Numbered from the stretch's first letter, positions 51,145-60,739 are shown. The stretch: DNA of 64,000 nt from JBCCQH01 sp039024435 (GCA_039024435.1 JBCCQH010000023.1:1-64000); one strand, 5' to 3'. A program made the numbers and translations. Notes: generated from the letters alone by a model not told the origin.

Positions 51145-52041
51145 TTAGATGAGGTAAAAGAAGGTAAAAACGAAGACCCAAACCAGATCGACAAAGTGCC
51201 AATAGAGACCGACTTTTTCTACCATCTCATAGTGGCCACGCTTTTCCATGACTCCATTGCAGACCTGCTTGTAGATGATGTAATTCAACAGCACCCCCGA
51301 AGCCACGTGCGTTCCGTGGAAGCCGGTGATGAAGAAGAACAGATTGGCAAAGGAGGGATTTTGCGCGTATTGATTGAGCTTGAGGCCGGCACCCGAGATG
51401 GCCGCCTCCGAAGCCGCTCCGACGTCCAGCGCCCCGGTCGCAGTCAGCATTTCGGGGGGCACGAGTTCCTGCAATTGGGCGGATGTAGCGGTGAGCAGGT
51501 TTAGCCCTTGGTTGGCGCCGTTCATCACGACCACCCCGCCGTCTTGTACGCCCTCCGCCATCGCGGTAGCAACCGTACCATCTAGCAAGTGGATCGATCC
51601 GTGAAACAATTCCCCGTGGGTACCAATGATAAAATGATACCATTCGTACGCCTGGCAAGCCAGGAAGGCAAAGCCCCCGACCAGGGTCCACGCCATGTAT
51701 TTCTCCACATTTTTGCGGTCCATCCGGTGACCGGCCTCCACCGCAAGTACCATCGTTACCGAGGAAGCGATCAAGATGAAGGTCATCAGACCCACAAACG
51801 CCAGGGGAGCGTCGATGTGGAACCACTCGTAAAGCCCCGGAAAGTGGGTGTACACCGTTTCCGGATCTGCCCAGGGCACCGGACTCGAAAACCGGATCAC
51901 CCCGTAGACCAGCAACAGAGTAGAGAAAGAAAAGGCATCGGAGAGCAGGAAAAACCACATCATCAGCTTGCCATAGCTCGCCTTGAAGGGCTTTCTACCG
52001 CCGACCCATGTGGAATCAATTGCTGTTCTAACTTCGGACAT
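51145..52041 (-). CDS. Cytochrome c oxidase subunit III (first copy), with an insertion
   Basis: A 298-aa heme-copper oxidase subunit III. Conserved parts are KLMMWFFLLSDAFSFSTLL, ASSVTMVLAVEAGH and FITGFHGTHVASGVL. It carries an extra loop of about 65 residues between helices (from GSIHLLDGTVATAMAEGVQDGG through the Gly/Ala-rich part ending SEAAISGAGLKLN), which is absent from the shorter 210-aa copy next door. It ends by the membrane (VFVFTFFYLI). Subunit III stabilises the proton pump. Confidence 0.9.
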   Translation of the reverse strand: MSEVRTAIDSTWVGGRKPFKASYGKLMMWFFLLSDAFSFSTLLLVYGVIRFSSPVPWADPETVYTHFPGLYEWFHIDAPLAFVGLMTFILIASSVTMVLAVEAGHRMDRKNVEKYMAWTLVGGFAFLACQAYEWYHFIIGTHGELFHGSIHLLDGTVATAMAEGVQDGGVVVMNGANQGLNLLTATSAQLQELVPPEMLTATGALDVGAASEAAISGAGLKLNQYAQNPSFANLFFFITGFHGTHVASGVLLNYIIYKQVCNGVMEKRGHYEMVEKVGLYWHFVDLVWVFVFTFFYLI

Positions 52042-52073
52042 TGTCGTGCGTTACTAAAGTTTTTTCCAAATAA

Positions 52074-52706
52074 TTATACCATAGGTTGTCCTTGGTTCAT
52101 GAGTAAAAATATAAACAAATACAACCAAAGTAAACCTAGAAAGTGCCAGAAGGTCACTGCATTTTCGAAGGCCATGAGACTGATCGTCCCGCCTTTCTGG
52201 AATGACAGCTTTCCCCGTTGCAGCACCAATTTTACGAATACGTAACCGATGAAGGCCAATCCCGCCACGATGTGCAGCCCGTGGACGAACGTCAGCAGGT
52301 ACATGTAATTGCCGGAGTTGCTTCCGCCTTTTCCCCATACCACTCCTTCTTCATCGAGCATTTGCCAGGCGATCACCTGCCCGACCAAAAAAATCAGGCC
52401 CAGGACCGACGCCATCGTCAATCCGATGCGGGCCCGGCGCAGGTCGCCCTTCTGGGCTCCCCACAAACCAATCTGAATCATGGCACTGCTCACGACCAGA
52501 ATGGCGGTATTCAGCCAGAGGACATTGGGCAATTCAAAGAAATGCCACATGTCCTTTTCCATTTCAATTCCTTTTGAGACGATGAAAGCACTCGTGAGTC
52601 CCCCAAAAAACAGGATGATGCTCACGATAAACAACCACAGCGTGAATTTCGCCGGGTGGATTACGTATCTTCTTTCATTCGGCTCGGCTGCCATTTCACT
52701 GTTCAT
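52074..52706 (-). CDS. Cytochrome c oxidase subunit III (second copy)
   Basis: A 210-aa heme-copper oxidase subunit III of normal length, with LWLFIVSIILFFGGLTSAFIV, LNTAILVVSSAMIQIGLWGAQ, TFVHGLHIVAGLAFIGYVF and an ending FWHFLGLLWLYLFIFLL. It is the paralogue of the 298-aa subunit III. Two subunit III genes in tandem are a common feature of Bacteroidota caa3 clusters. Start ATG 52706, 3 bases after the stop of the heme O synthase gene. Confidence 0.9.
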   Translation of the reverse strand: MNSEMAAEPNERRYVIHPAKFTLWLFIVSIILFFGGLTSAFIVSKGIEMEKDMWHFFELPNVLWLNTAILVVSSAMIQIGLWGAQKGDLRRARIGLTMASVLGLIFLVGQVIAWQMLDEEGVVWGKGGSNSGNYMYLLTFVHGLHIVAGLAFIGYVFVKLVLQRGKLSFQKGGTISLMAFENAVTFWHFLGLLWLYLFIFLLMNQGQPMV

Positions 52707-52709
52707 ACA

Positions 52710-53618
52710 CTAGAACTTATCGATCAACATGGTAATTTGTACCACGGGCAGATAAATGAACGATCCAAACATGAGGCGGGAAGCCGCCTTTTTGTCCAGA
52801 TTGCGGAGCAACATCCAGGCGGCTCCGGTAAATGCGAGTCCCGAGAGGATCGTCACAATCAGACTCACCCCACCGACCATACCCGCCTGAAACGGCAGAT
52901 AAGATACGGGGACCAACAGAAAAGTATAAATGAGCACCGTGGAAGCGGTATGGGGCGTACGCCCACCCGCACCCGGTAGCATTTTGAATCCAGCTTTGGT
53001 ATAGTCGTCATCCAATATCCAGGCAATGGCCCAAAAATGGGGAAACTGCCAGAAAAACAGGATCAGGAAGAGCACCCAGCCCCCCCAATCCAGGGATCCG
53101 GTCGCTGCCGCCCAACCAATCAGCGGAGGCATCGCACCGGGAAAGGCTCCCACCAGAACAGCCAGTGAAGACACCCGCTTGAGCGGGGTGTACACAAAGG
53201 CGTACAGCAGCAAGGCGATGATCCCCAATAGCGCCGGGATGATGCCCGAAAAGCACGCACCCAAGATCGCTACCCCGGCTGCGGCCATAATCAGGGCAAA
53301 AACCACCGCTTCCGTCGGGCTGATCGCCCCAATTACCATGGGACGTTTTTGCGTCCGGGACATTTGGGCATCGTATTCCGCCTCAATGACTTGGTTCAGG
53401 GCATTCGAAGCGCCGGTCACCAGAAAGCCCCCCAAAGCGAGCAAAACCACCGTGACGGGGTCAAATCCGGTGATGTTGGGCGCCATAAAGTAGCCAAACA
53501 CCGCCGAAAACACCACCAGACTGGACAGGCGGAATTTCATGAGTTGTACATAGGCGCGCACCCGCGTGAGGAGCTGCTCCCGTACCAACAGCGTATATGT
53601 CGTTCTATTGCTTTGCAT
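52710..53618 (-). CDS. ctaB: Protoheme IX farnesyltransferase (heme O synthase)
   Basis: A 302-aa UbiA-type membrane prenyltransferase that adds farnesyl to heme B to make heme O, the precursor of heme A. The substrate-binding loops are visible: NALNQVIEAEYDAQMSRTQKRPM (NxxxExxxD and RTxxRP) and LDDDYTKAGFKMLPG. Nine hydrophobic segments. The first Asp of the usual NxxxDxxxD is Glu here, which is frequent in this phylum as I recall. The start overlaps the end of the heme A synthase gene by 14 bases. Confidence 0.93.
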   Translation of the reverse strand: MQSNRTTYTLLVREQLLTRVRAYVQLMKFRLSSLVVFSAVFGYFMAPNITGFDPVTVVLLALGGFLVTGASNALNQVIEAEYDAQMSRTQKRPMVIGAISPTEAVVFALIMAAAGVAILGACFSGIIPALLGIIALLLYAFVYTPLKRVSSLAVLVGAFPGAMPPLIGWAAATGSLDWGGWVLFLILFFWQFPHFWAIAWILDDDYTKAGFKMLPGAGGRTPHTASTVLIYTFLLVPVSYLPFQAGMVGGVSLIVTILSGLAFTGAAWMLLRNLDKKAASRLMFGSFIYLPVVQITMLIDKF

Positions 53619-54639
53619 TGGCCAATTGTCGATTGGCGTGGTATTCTAGTTTCATTTGTTTGTGTCCGAACCGTTCGATTCCGAGCACGTTCACCACCAG
53701 AGCGTATTCTGCGGCAAACATCACCGCGGCCAGCAGCAGGTGGATCGGTTGAGCAACTGCCGGCAAGGCAAAGCTCCCGAGAAACATTCCCATCAGAACT
53801 TCCAGTCCCAGGGTTGCCAGCAGCACGTAGGCAAAAAAGCGCATTCGTGGATTGCCGGCGGGGTCTCGAATCAGTTTCCGGGTCCAGTAGACGATCAAGC
53901 CGGCCACCACGATCCAGAGGGATCGGTGAATCGAGTAGTATCCTCCGAGTTGGTCGACCCAGGTTTCCCGACCGGTATCGTTCATGGCGACGGCGACGGC
54001 ATCTACCGCCTCTCGCACTTGGGTCCCGATCAAAATTTGAATCAGGGTCAGCGACAGCATCGCCACGCTCAACCAGGCAAAACCACTGCTGACATTGTAG
54101 GACCGAGCCGGACCACCTTTGCGGTGCATCTCCGCGAAGTAAACTGCAGTGATCAGAACCGCGAGAATGATCATCGCTACCAGCATGTGAATGGTCACCA
54201 TGCCCCCTTCGAGATTCTTATCGACGACCAGTTTGCCCAGCCAGCCTTGGAATCCGGTCAAGATGACCGCCCCAAAACTCAGAATCGGAATGCGCCGATC
54301 TTTCCGGAAGAAGCCGATGGAGAGGACGGCTGTGATCAGGACAAACAGTCCGATCAACGCCCCGATCAAACGGTTGATGTATTCGGTCCAGGTCTGAAAG
54401 ACATTGAATGTCTTTGTCTGGTAATCCGGGTGTTGCTCAAAGAACTGTGCCGGGATGTCCGCCACGTCGGTTGGGGGTACCAACACACCAAAGCATTTGG
54501 GCCAGTCAGGGCAACCCATTCCGGAGCCGGTGCTTCGGACGATTCCTCCTACGAGGATCAGAAACAAAACAGCACCTACCGAAACCCTGCCAATTCGTCT
54601 GTACCACTTTTCGATAGGTGCTGTTTTTATTTTATTCAT
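53605..54639 (-). CDS. ctaA: Heme A synthase (COX15/CtaA family)
   Basis: A 344-aa membrane enzyme converting heme O to heme A. Eight hydrophobic segments in two similar halves. Conserved parts are GGIVRSTGSGMGCPDWPKCFG with the paired Cys, EYINRLIGALIGLFVL with His/Arg-type loop, and, in the second half, HRSLWIVVAGLIVYW and QPIHLLLAAVMFAAEYALV. It lies 10 bases after subunit I and overlaps the heme O synthase gene. Confidence 0.93.
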   Translation of the reverse strand: MNKIKTAPIEKWYRRIGRVSVGAVLFLILVGGIVRSTGSGMGCPDWPKCFGVLVPPTDVADIPAQFFEQHPDYQTKTFNVFQTWTEYINRLIGALIGLFVLITAVLSIGFFRKDRRIPILSFGAVILTGFQGWLGKLVVDKNLEGGMVTIHMLVAMIILAVLITAVYFAEMHRKGGPARSYNVSSGFAWLSVAMLSLTLIQILIGTQVREAVDAVAVAMNDTGRETWVDQLGGYYSIHRSLWIVVAGLIVYWTRKLIRDPAGNPRMRFFAYVLLATLGLEVLMGMFLGSFALPAVAQPIHLLLAAVMFAAEYALVVNVLGIERFGHKQMKLEYHANRQLANAKQ

Positions 54640-54649
54640 TCAAGTCAGG

Positions 54650-56557
54650 TTAATCTTCCGAACTTACGACGACTTCAGGTTGCGGTTCCGGCTTCACGGC
54701 GGGTTCTGTCACCGGTTCCGGTACTCCTTCGACCCAGTTGGGATCGTCATCCGGAATGTGTTGCGGGAAGTAGTCGTGCTTGATGCCGGGCTTCGAGTAG
54801 TCGTAGGGCCAGCGGTACACCTGCGGGATTTTGCCCGGCCAGTTACCGTGGCCCGGATTGACCGGAGTCGTCCACTCCAGGGTGTTTGCGTTCCACGGAT
54901 TCATCGGCGCTTTCTTGCCGCGGCGGATGCTGTTCAGGAAGTTGAGCAGGAAGATGCCCTGACCAAATACTCCGAGGATAGCCGCAACCGTGATAAAGAT
55001 GCTCAAATCGATGTACGCTTCGTGGCCCGTGAACTGGAAGGCGGAGAAAGCGTAGTAGCGGCGCGGAACGCCCCCCATACCCATGAAGTGCATCGGGAAG
55101 AACACGCAGTAGACCGAGGCAAACGTCAGCCAGAAGTGCAACATGCCCAACTTGCGGTCCATCATGCGGCCAAACATTTTCGGGAACCAATGGTACACTC
55201 CGGCAAAGAAGCCGAATGCGGCCGCCGATCCCATGACCAGGTGGAAGTGGGCTACCACGAAGTAAGTATCGTGCAGCGGAATATCAATGGCGGCATTGCC
55301 CAGGAAGATACCGGTCACCCCACCCGAAATGAACAGGGATACCAGACCGATCGAAAACAACATCGCCGAGGTAAACTTGATGTTTCCCTGCCAGAGGGTA
55401 GTGATGTAGTTAAATGCTTTCACCGCGGAAGGCACGGCAATGATCAAGGTCAATAGCATAAAGACCGTTCCCAACCAGGGATTCATCCCAGTTACGTACA
55501 TGTGGTGCGCCCAGACTACGAAGGAAAGCACCGCAATGGCCATCATGGAGCCCACCATCGCACGGTAGCCAAAAATGGGCTTCCGGGACATGGTAGAAAT
55601 GACTTCCGAGGTCATACCCAGTGCGGGCAACAGTACGATGTACACTTCCGGGTGACCGAGGAACCAGAACAAATGCTGGAACAAAATCGGCGATCCCCCC
55701 TCATTGGAAAGGGCCTCCCCGCCGATGTAGACATCCGACAGGAAGAAACTCGTACCGAAGTTCCGGTCCATGAGCAACAACAACGCTGCCGCAAGCAAGA
55801 CCGGGAAAGACAGTGTACCGATCACAGCCGTCAGGAAGAAAGCCCAAATCGTCAGCGGTAGACGGGTCATGGACATCCCTTTGGTTCGCAGGTTGAGGAC
55901 GGTCGTGATATAGTTGATGGATCCCAGCAAAGATGACACAATAAAGAATGCCATACTGGTGAGCCACAGATCCATCCCCAATCCTGATCCGGGGTTGGCC
56001 GATTCCAGGACACTCAGCGGAGGATAAACCGTCCACCCCCCTCCTGCCGGGCCACCGGTTACAAAGATCGAGGCGATCATAATCGTACAGGACAGGAAGA
56101 AGAACCAGTACGAAAGCATGTTCATGAAGCCCGAAGCCATATCGCGGGCCCCAACTTGTAGTGGGATGAGAAAGTTGGAAAAGGTTCCACTCAAGCCGGC
56201 GGTCAAGACAAAGAATACCATGATGGTACCGTGCATTGTCACCAGCGCGAGATAAAAGTTGGCGTCCATTTTGCCGCCTTCTCCCCACTTACCGATGATA
56301 GACTCCAGGAAAGGCAGTTCCGTATCCGGAAACGCCAACTGAAGTCGGAAAATCACCGACATGAACAGCCCGACCATGGCCATAAAGATCCCAGTAAACA
56401 GGAACTGCTTACCGATGGTCTTGTGGTCCATGGTGAATACGTAGGTATTCCAAAAGGTAGGCTTGGGGTGGTGGTCGTCATGGTGGTCGTGACCACCATG
56501 CCCGTGACCATTGTCACCGTAGCCTGTTTTGTTTAATGTAATTGCCTGATCTGACAT
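54650..56557 (-). CDS. coxA: Cytochrome c oxidase subunit I (caa3/aa3 type)
   Basis: A 635-aa catalytic subunit with 12 or more membrane helices. All active-site blocks are present: WFLGHPEVYIVLLPALG (CuB His and the His-Tyr cross-link), WAHHMYVTGM (CuB His pair) and HDTYFVVAHFHLVMG (heme a3 and heme a ligands). The N-terminus has a His/Asp-rich lead (GDNGHGHGGHDHHDDHH). The C-terminal extension beyond helix 12 (from about residue 560) is Pro/Glu-rich. It sits between CoxB (34 bases) and heme A synthase (10 bases). Confidence 0.97.
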   Translation of the reverse strand: MSDQAITLNKTGYGDNGHGHGGHDHHDDHHPKPTFWNTYVFTMDHKTIGKQFLFTGIFMAMVGLFMSVIFRLQLAFPDTELPFLESIIGKWGEGGKMDANFYLALVTMHGTIMVFFVLTAGLSGTFSNFLIPLQVGARDMASGFMNMLSYWFFFLSCTIMIASIFVTGGPAGGGWTVYPPLSVLESANPGSGLGMDLWLTSMAFFIVSSLLGSINYITTVLNLRTKGMSMTRLPLTIWAFFLTAVIGTLSFPVLLAAALLLLMDRNFGTSFFLSDVYIGGEALSNEGGSPILFQHLFWFLGHPEVYIVLLPALGMTSEVISTMSRKPIFGYRAMVGSMMAIAVLSFVVWAHHMYVTGMNPWLGTVFMLLTLIIAVPSAVKAFNYITTLWQGNIKFTSAMLFSIGLVSLFISGGVTGIFLGNAAIDIPLHDTYFVVAHFHLVMGSAAAFGFFAGVYHWFPKMFGRMMDRKLGMLHFWLTFASVYCVFFPMHFMGMGGVPRRYYAFSAFQFTGHEAYIDLSIFITVAAILGVFGQGIFLLNFLNSIRRGKKAPMNPWNANTLEWTTPVNPGHGNWPGKIPQVYRWPYDYSKPGIKHDYFPQHIPDDDPNWVEGVPEPVTEPAVKPEPQPEVVVSSED

Positions 56558-56591
56558 ACCGCTTTATTTTTTGTCCGCTTCAGTTGCAAAT

Positions 56592-58253
56592 TTATTCTAG
56601 TATAATGTCTGACTTGCTGCCCCCCGTTTCTTCGGTGCCCGCCAGTTGCGGGAACTCATCGCTCGGATCAATGTCCTTGCGCATGGCTTTGTACATCGTC
56701 GCCTGGCTGGCTTTTTCGTACCAAGCATCGTACTCTTCCGGTTCGAGGACCACCACTTTCTTCCGCATGGAGAAGTGACCGCGTCCACAAACTTCCGTAC
56801 AAGCAAGTTCAAAGTCGAAGTTTTCGTACCGATAGACCGTATCGATGATCGTCGTGTCGTAGGCGATGGTATCCCGGTTTGCAATTCGGAAAGTATCCAA
56901 TTTGATCGTATCCATCCGCTCGATTTGGCTCCAGAAACCATTGCCTTTCAAATACTCGCGGTACTCTTGGGTGGTTTGCGTGGCGACGAAGTGGAAACGA
57001 GTATCCATCCCGGGGACGGCATCCATTTTCACCCGGAAATGCGGGAGGTAAACGCTGTGGAGGACGTCGCGCGAACGGATCTTCAAGTCAATGACGGAAC
57101 CTTTCCGCAGGATCAAATCCTGGGTGATGAAGTCATCCTTTGATTCATCTGCATTCATGTCCACCCCGAGCAGGTTGTCCCCACCGATGCGGCGCACGTC
57201 GATTTCTCCAAAGTTTTGGTCATTGCCGGGATAGCGCAGGATCCAGCCCCACTGCTGCCCATTGACTTCCACTGCCATCATTTCCTTGGAATCGTCTGGC
57301 GCGCTCATCACGCTGGTCCAGGTCCGAATCCCCATAATGACCAGGAAGGTCAAAACGATTGCCGGAACCACCGTCCACACCATTTCCAGGCGGTAGTTTT
57401 CCGGATAGTATTTTGCTTGACGGTCGCCGTCTTTGCCATATTTGTAAGCGAACCAGAAAAGAAGCGTATTTGTGATCACAAATACCGCAATCACAACCAC
57501 CATCGTGGTCCAGAAAAGCTGGTCGATTTCCTGACCGTGCTCCGAAGCGGCATTGTCGAGGATGAAGTAATCGCGAAACAATCCGGTCGACCAAACCGCC
57601 GCCACTAGGCCGAAGACCCAGAAGCCCAACATCAAGCGGGCGTTAAGCTTGTCGAGGTTGACACCCGCCAAAAACTCTACCCCACGCAAACGGGCAATCT
57701 GCAAGGCAATGTTGACCAGCAGAACCACAATCGCAAATACCAGGAAGCGCACCCAGTTCCAAAGGGAACCTAAACCTTCTGCTTCCTCCAGTCCGACCGT
57801 ATTCGACGCACCGTCACCGGGGGCCGGTGCCGCCGCAGGCTGATAAGCATTGATCCAAGCCATAATGTCATCAATGTCCGCGTTGGTGAGGTGCGGCATC
57901 GGGTCCATGTTGGCCCTGTTGTTTTCTTCCCAGAGTTTGACCGCATAGGGTTCCCCTTCCTGGATCACCTTCTGTGAGTTTTTGATCCAGCGGTAAATCC
58001 AGTCGCCCTCCGGCATACGCTCGGACACGCCCAGAAGCGCGGGACCCGTGCTGGAGTTTTCCAGCTTCATGCTGTGACAGCGATTGCAGTTCTCTTTGAA
58101 CAGTGCCTGACCCGTAGCGGCGTCGGCGGCAAATGCGTTGCCTTGTACGCCCACGAGCATGATACAGGTCAATCCCATGAGCAACAGCTTCACCAGGCGT
58201 TTGCGGACCTGAAGAACTGCCTCATTTTGCTCATATTTCATTTTTCGGATCAT
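56592..58253 (-). CDS. coxB: Cytochrome c oxidase subunit II with an N-terminal cytochrome c domain
   Basis: A 553-aa protein. After a leader (LVKLLLMGLTCIMLVGVQG) there is a class I cytochrome c domain with CNRCH (Cys56, Cys59, His60) and MPHLTNADIDDIMAWINAY. Two membrane helices follow, then the CuA cupredoxin domain ending with CTEVCGRGHFSM (Cys485, Cys489, His493, Met496). Typical caa3 subunit II carries the cytochrome c at the C-terminus; here it is at the front, a fusion known in some Bacteroidota as far as I recall. I chose ATG 58253 (MIRKMKYEQ); the open frame reaches 58709 only through the ActF gene overlap. An ATG at 58241 is an alternative. Confidence 0.93.
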   Translation of the reverse strand: MIRKMKYEQNEAVLQVRKRLVKLLLMGLTCIMLVGVQGNAFAADAATGQALFKENCNRCHSMKLENSSTGPALLGVSERMPEGDWIYRWIKNSQKVIQEGEPYAVKLWEENNRANMDPMPHLTNADIDDIMAWINAYQPAAAPAPGDGASNTVGLEEAEGLGSLWNWVRFLVFAIVVLLVNIALQIARLRGVEFLAGVNLDKLNARLMLGFWVFGLVAAVWSTGLFRDYFILDNAASEHGQEIDQLFWTTMVVVIAVFVITNTLLFWFAYKYGKDGDRQAKYYPENYRLEMVWTVVPAIVLTFLVIMGIRTWTSVMSAPDDSKEMMAVEVNGQQWGWILRYPGNDQNFGEIDVRRIGGDNLLGVDMNADESKDDFITQDLILRKGSVIDLKIRSRDVLHSVYLPHFRVKMDAVPGMDTRFHFVATQTTQEYREYLKGNGFWSQIERMDTIKLDTFRIANRDTIAYDTTIIDTVYRYENFDFELACTEVCGRGHFSMRKKVVVLEPEEYDAWYEKASQATMYKAMRKDIDPSDEFPQLAGTEETGGSKSDIILE

Positions 58254-58321
58254 TATAGTTTCGCTTCTATACCTACAAAATAACCGATTTTCCACGTTTT
58301 TTGTACCGATTTCGTCTTGAA

Positions 58322-59983
58322 TCAGACTCCTGTGTCGTGGTGGATACTCTCCTGATAATAGGGGTGCTTGGTGGCCAGCAAAGGCGCGTCTTCGAAGCCC
58401 TTGAAAACCACCCAAAGAAACACTCCGCCGATCAAAAGGAATGCGCCAAACATCATCATCATCGGGGCCATTCCGCCCTCCGATCCAAGTACACCGGGAG
58501 CAATCAGCAGATAGATGTCCAGAAAACGGCCCACCAGCATAACGCGTCCCACACTGCGCAGCGAAGCAAATTCCCGCTTGGCCTTGCGCGTCATCAATGC
58601 GATGAAAGGGAAAACAAAGTTGATCACTACATTCAGGGCGAAGAGCAACTGGTAGTTCTCCAGGCGCTGATAGTAGTAAACCGTTTCTTCCGGGATGTTT
58701 GCGTACCAAATCAAAAGGTACTGAGACACCCAGATATAGGCCCAGAAGACGCTGAAGGCAAACATGAACTTGCCTACGTCGTGCATCTGGTTACCGCTGA
58801 GTTTGATGTGTCCTTTGTCGTGTAAGTGAACCGAAATGAACATGGTAATCGTCATTCCGCTCACAAAAAGCCCGGCAAAGCAATAGACGCCAAAGATGGT
58901 GCTGAACCAGTGGGCGTCAATCGACATGATCCACAGGAAAGAGCAAGTCACAAAACCCAGCGCAAACAGCGGCATGAAAATCGCCGAATAGCGCATGCTC
59001 TTGTTGTACCAGGTCAGACCGCCTTCACTTTCTTCTTTGAGCGAAGCTTTCTTGAACAAATGTCCCAGAAAAGTCCAGGCAGCGATCAGCAACACCATCG
59101 TAATCAAAATAAAGACGACGTTGAGGAAGCCCCGCTTACCGTCAATCAGCTTGTCGACGCCTACTTCAAGGTGGTACCACTCGTAAAGCGCATCGCCGAA
59201 AACGAAAAATGTTACCAGGAGCAATACGCCGGCAATCGGCAGGAAACGGTAATAGTTTTCGAGGATTCGCTTAAAGATGATGTACCAACCGGCGTTGGCG
59301 AGGTATCCCACGGCGATGAAAAACACGCCAAACAGGGCAACGATGAACCAGAAAAAGGTGCCGCCCAGAATGCTGGCGCCAAACAGACTCATCGGGGTTA
59401 CTTCTTTGTCGTGGTGAACCATGGTGTATTGCTCGGGATAGACCTTGGCACGGCGCCAGGTTCCATTTTGTATGTGGTCTTCGGCGTGGTGACCTCCGCC
59501 GTGCTCTCCGGCATGCGCGCCACCGTGGCCATCGCCGTGATCGGCACCGCCGACCGCCGCGTGGTCCTCCCCCTCACCGTGTTCGTCGCCGTGGTGGGCT
59601 TCGGAGTCGTGCCCCGCATCGTGCTCACCGTCGGATTTTGCGTGGTCATCTCCGTGGTGACTGTCCCCATCGTGACTGTCTCCATCGTGACCGTCCCCAT
59701 CGTGACCGTCCCCATCGTGACTGTCTCCATCGTGATCACCATCACCGTGGCCATTCTGATCATTTACGTATTGGAAGACCTCACCCGTTCCGGCATCCGA
59801 GTGGGCGCCATCATGCGCACCCACTTCGTGCTGGTCACCGTGGTCGCCCCCATGATCGCCTTCGCCGGAGCCCCCGGACGTCGACAATACATACCCCAAG
59901 ATAAGGAGCACTAACCCAACCCCCGACATGATGCCGAAGTTGCGCGTGTATTTGCCGGTTAACCGAAATTTTTGCTGACTCAT
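58322..59983 (-). CDS. actF: Alternative complex III subunit ActF (NrfD-related quinol:cytochrome c oxidoreductase subunit) with a His/Asp-rich insert
   Basis: A 553-aa membrane protein. The first helix (MSGVGLVLLILGYVLSTSG) is followed by an unusual stretch, about residues 37-165, made mostly of His, Asp, Gly and Glu (repeated HDGDS/HDGDG), which should bind metal in the periplasm. About nine helices then follow, matching the family of quinone-interacting Act subunits related to ActC (for example LLFALNVVINFVFPFIALMTR). It is part of the menaquinol:cytochrome c oxidoreductase. Place: between ActE (29 bases) and CoxB (68 bases). Confidence 0.9.
   Translation of the reverse strand: MSQQKFRLTGKYTRNFGIMSGVGLVLLILGYVLSTSGGSGEGDHGGDHGDQHEVGAHDGAHSDAGTGEVFQYVNDQNGHGDGDHDGDSHDGDGHDGDGHDGDSHDGDSHHGDDHAKSDGEHDAGHDSEAHHGDEHGEGEDHAAVGGADHGDGHGGAHAGEHGGGHHAEDHIQNGTWRRAKVYPEQYTMVHHDKEVTPMSLFGASILGGTFFWFIVALFGVFFIAVGYLANAGWYIIFKRILENYYRFLPIAGVLLLVTFFVFGDALYEWYHLEVGVDKLIDGKRGFLNVVFILITMVLLIAAWTFLGHLFKKASLKEESEGGLTWYNKSMRYSAIFMPLFALGFVTCSFLWIMSIDAHWFSTIFGVYCFAGLFVSGMTITMFISVHLHDKGHIKLSGNQMHDVGKFMFAFSVFWAYIWVSQYLLIWYANIPEETVYYYQRLENYQLLFALNVVINFVFPFIALMTRKAKREFASLRSVGRVMLVGRFLDIYLLIAPGVLGSEGGMAPMMMMFGAFLLIGGVFLWVVFKGFEDAPLLATKHPYYQESIHHDTGV
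59658..59732. repeat. Five 15-bp tandem repeats in actF
   Basis: The coding strand repeats a 15-base unit encoding HDGDS or HDGDG five times with only one or two base changes, then degrades into HHGDD and similar. Copy number is open to slippage without loss of frame. Confidence 0.85.
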
Positions 59984-60012
59984 TGTGATCGCTTATCGTT
60001 TTTCCAATCGTA

Positions 60013-60735
60013 TCAGGGTTTCGAACTCACGTCGTCCTCTTCTTCCTCGCCACCGTCCGGATTGCTCACTTTAATGGTGGTGCCATCTTCCGCCGGCTTT
60101 TCTTCGGCCGTATCCATTTCTTCAGTCGCGGTCGAATCGCTTGCGGCTGCCTTGTCCCCACCTTGCAAAGTGTGGACGTAGTGGACCACTTTCCAGCGCT
60201 CGTTGTGTTCCAATTGCGAAGCGTACGAACCCATCACCCCCTGTCCGTACATGATTGTGTGGTAGATCTGCCCCGAGGTGTAGTTTTTCAACTTCTGTCC
60301 GTTGAAAGCGCCCGGGTTGATGGCGTCGTGTTGGGCGACTTTGCCATTGCCCGCGCCTTTTTTGCCGTGACAAGCGCCACAAAAACGCAGGTAAAGCACT
60401 TCGCCTTCCGCCAGTGCCTTGTCGGTGAGCGGCACCGGGTTCACCATCGCAATCAAACCTTGGTTGCCCGCTTTGACCGAATCACCCGGAGGAAACTCGA
60501 AAGCGGCGTATCCATTGCGGGAGATGGTACCCATGGGGGGTTCCTGCAGGGTTTGACCGTTCCGAAATGGGGTTGTGCTGTCCATCACTTGCTTGAATGG
60601 CTCATAGGGAATCGACTCGTACATCTCCGGCGCGTACTGCAGGCCCGGATCGTTCTTGTCTCTTCCACAAGCGGATACAATGACCGCAAGGACCAGAAGC
60701 GAAGTGAGTTGGAGTATATTTTTTCCTAGTTTCAT
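60013..60735 (-). CDS. actE: Alternative complex III subunit ActE (lipoprotein cytochrome c)
   Basis: A 240-aa lipoprotein: leader LGKNILQLTSLLVLAVIVSACG, lipidated Cys23. One heme c site, CGACH (Cys119, Cys122, His123), with a probable Met ligand in YGQGVMGSY. The N-terminal half has the YAPEMYESIPYEPF and FRNGQTLQEPP pattern of ActE. The acidic tail after residue 205 is low-complexity (EEMDTAEEKPAEDG). It receives electrons from the Act Fe-S/heme subunits and passes them to soluble or CoxB cytochrome c. I chose ATG 60735, 4 bases after the ActD stop. Confidence 0.9.
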   Translation of the reverse strand: MKLGKNILQLTSLLVLAVIVSACGRDKNDPGLQYAPEMYESIPYEPFKQVMDSTTPFRNGQTLQEPPMGTISRNGYAAFEFPPGDSVKAGNQGLIAMVNPVPLTDKALAEGEVLYLRFCGACHGKKGAGNGKVAQHDAINPGAFNGQKLKNYTSGQIYHTIMYGQGVMGSYASQLEHNERWKVVHYVHTLQGGDKAAASDSTATEEMDTAEEKPAEDGTTIKVSNPDGGEEEEDDVSSKP

Positions 60736-60739
60736 GACC

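Noticed and set aside
56592..58709. Long form of CoxB starting at 58709
   Set aside because: The extra 152 codons lie within the ActF gene in another frame; the leader peptide begins at 58253.
59638..59760. CRISPR-like short repeats
   Set aside because: Units are 15 bp, contiguous, in frame and encode HDGD repeats in ActF; there are no spacers.
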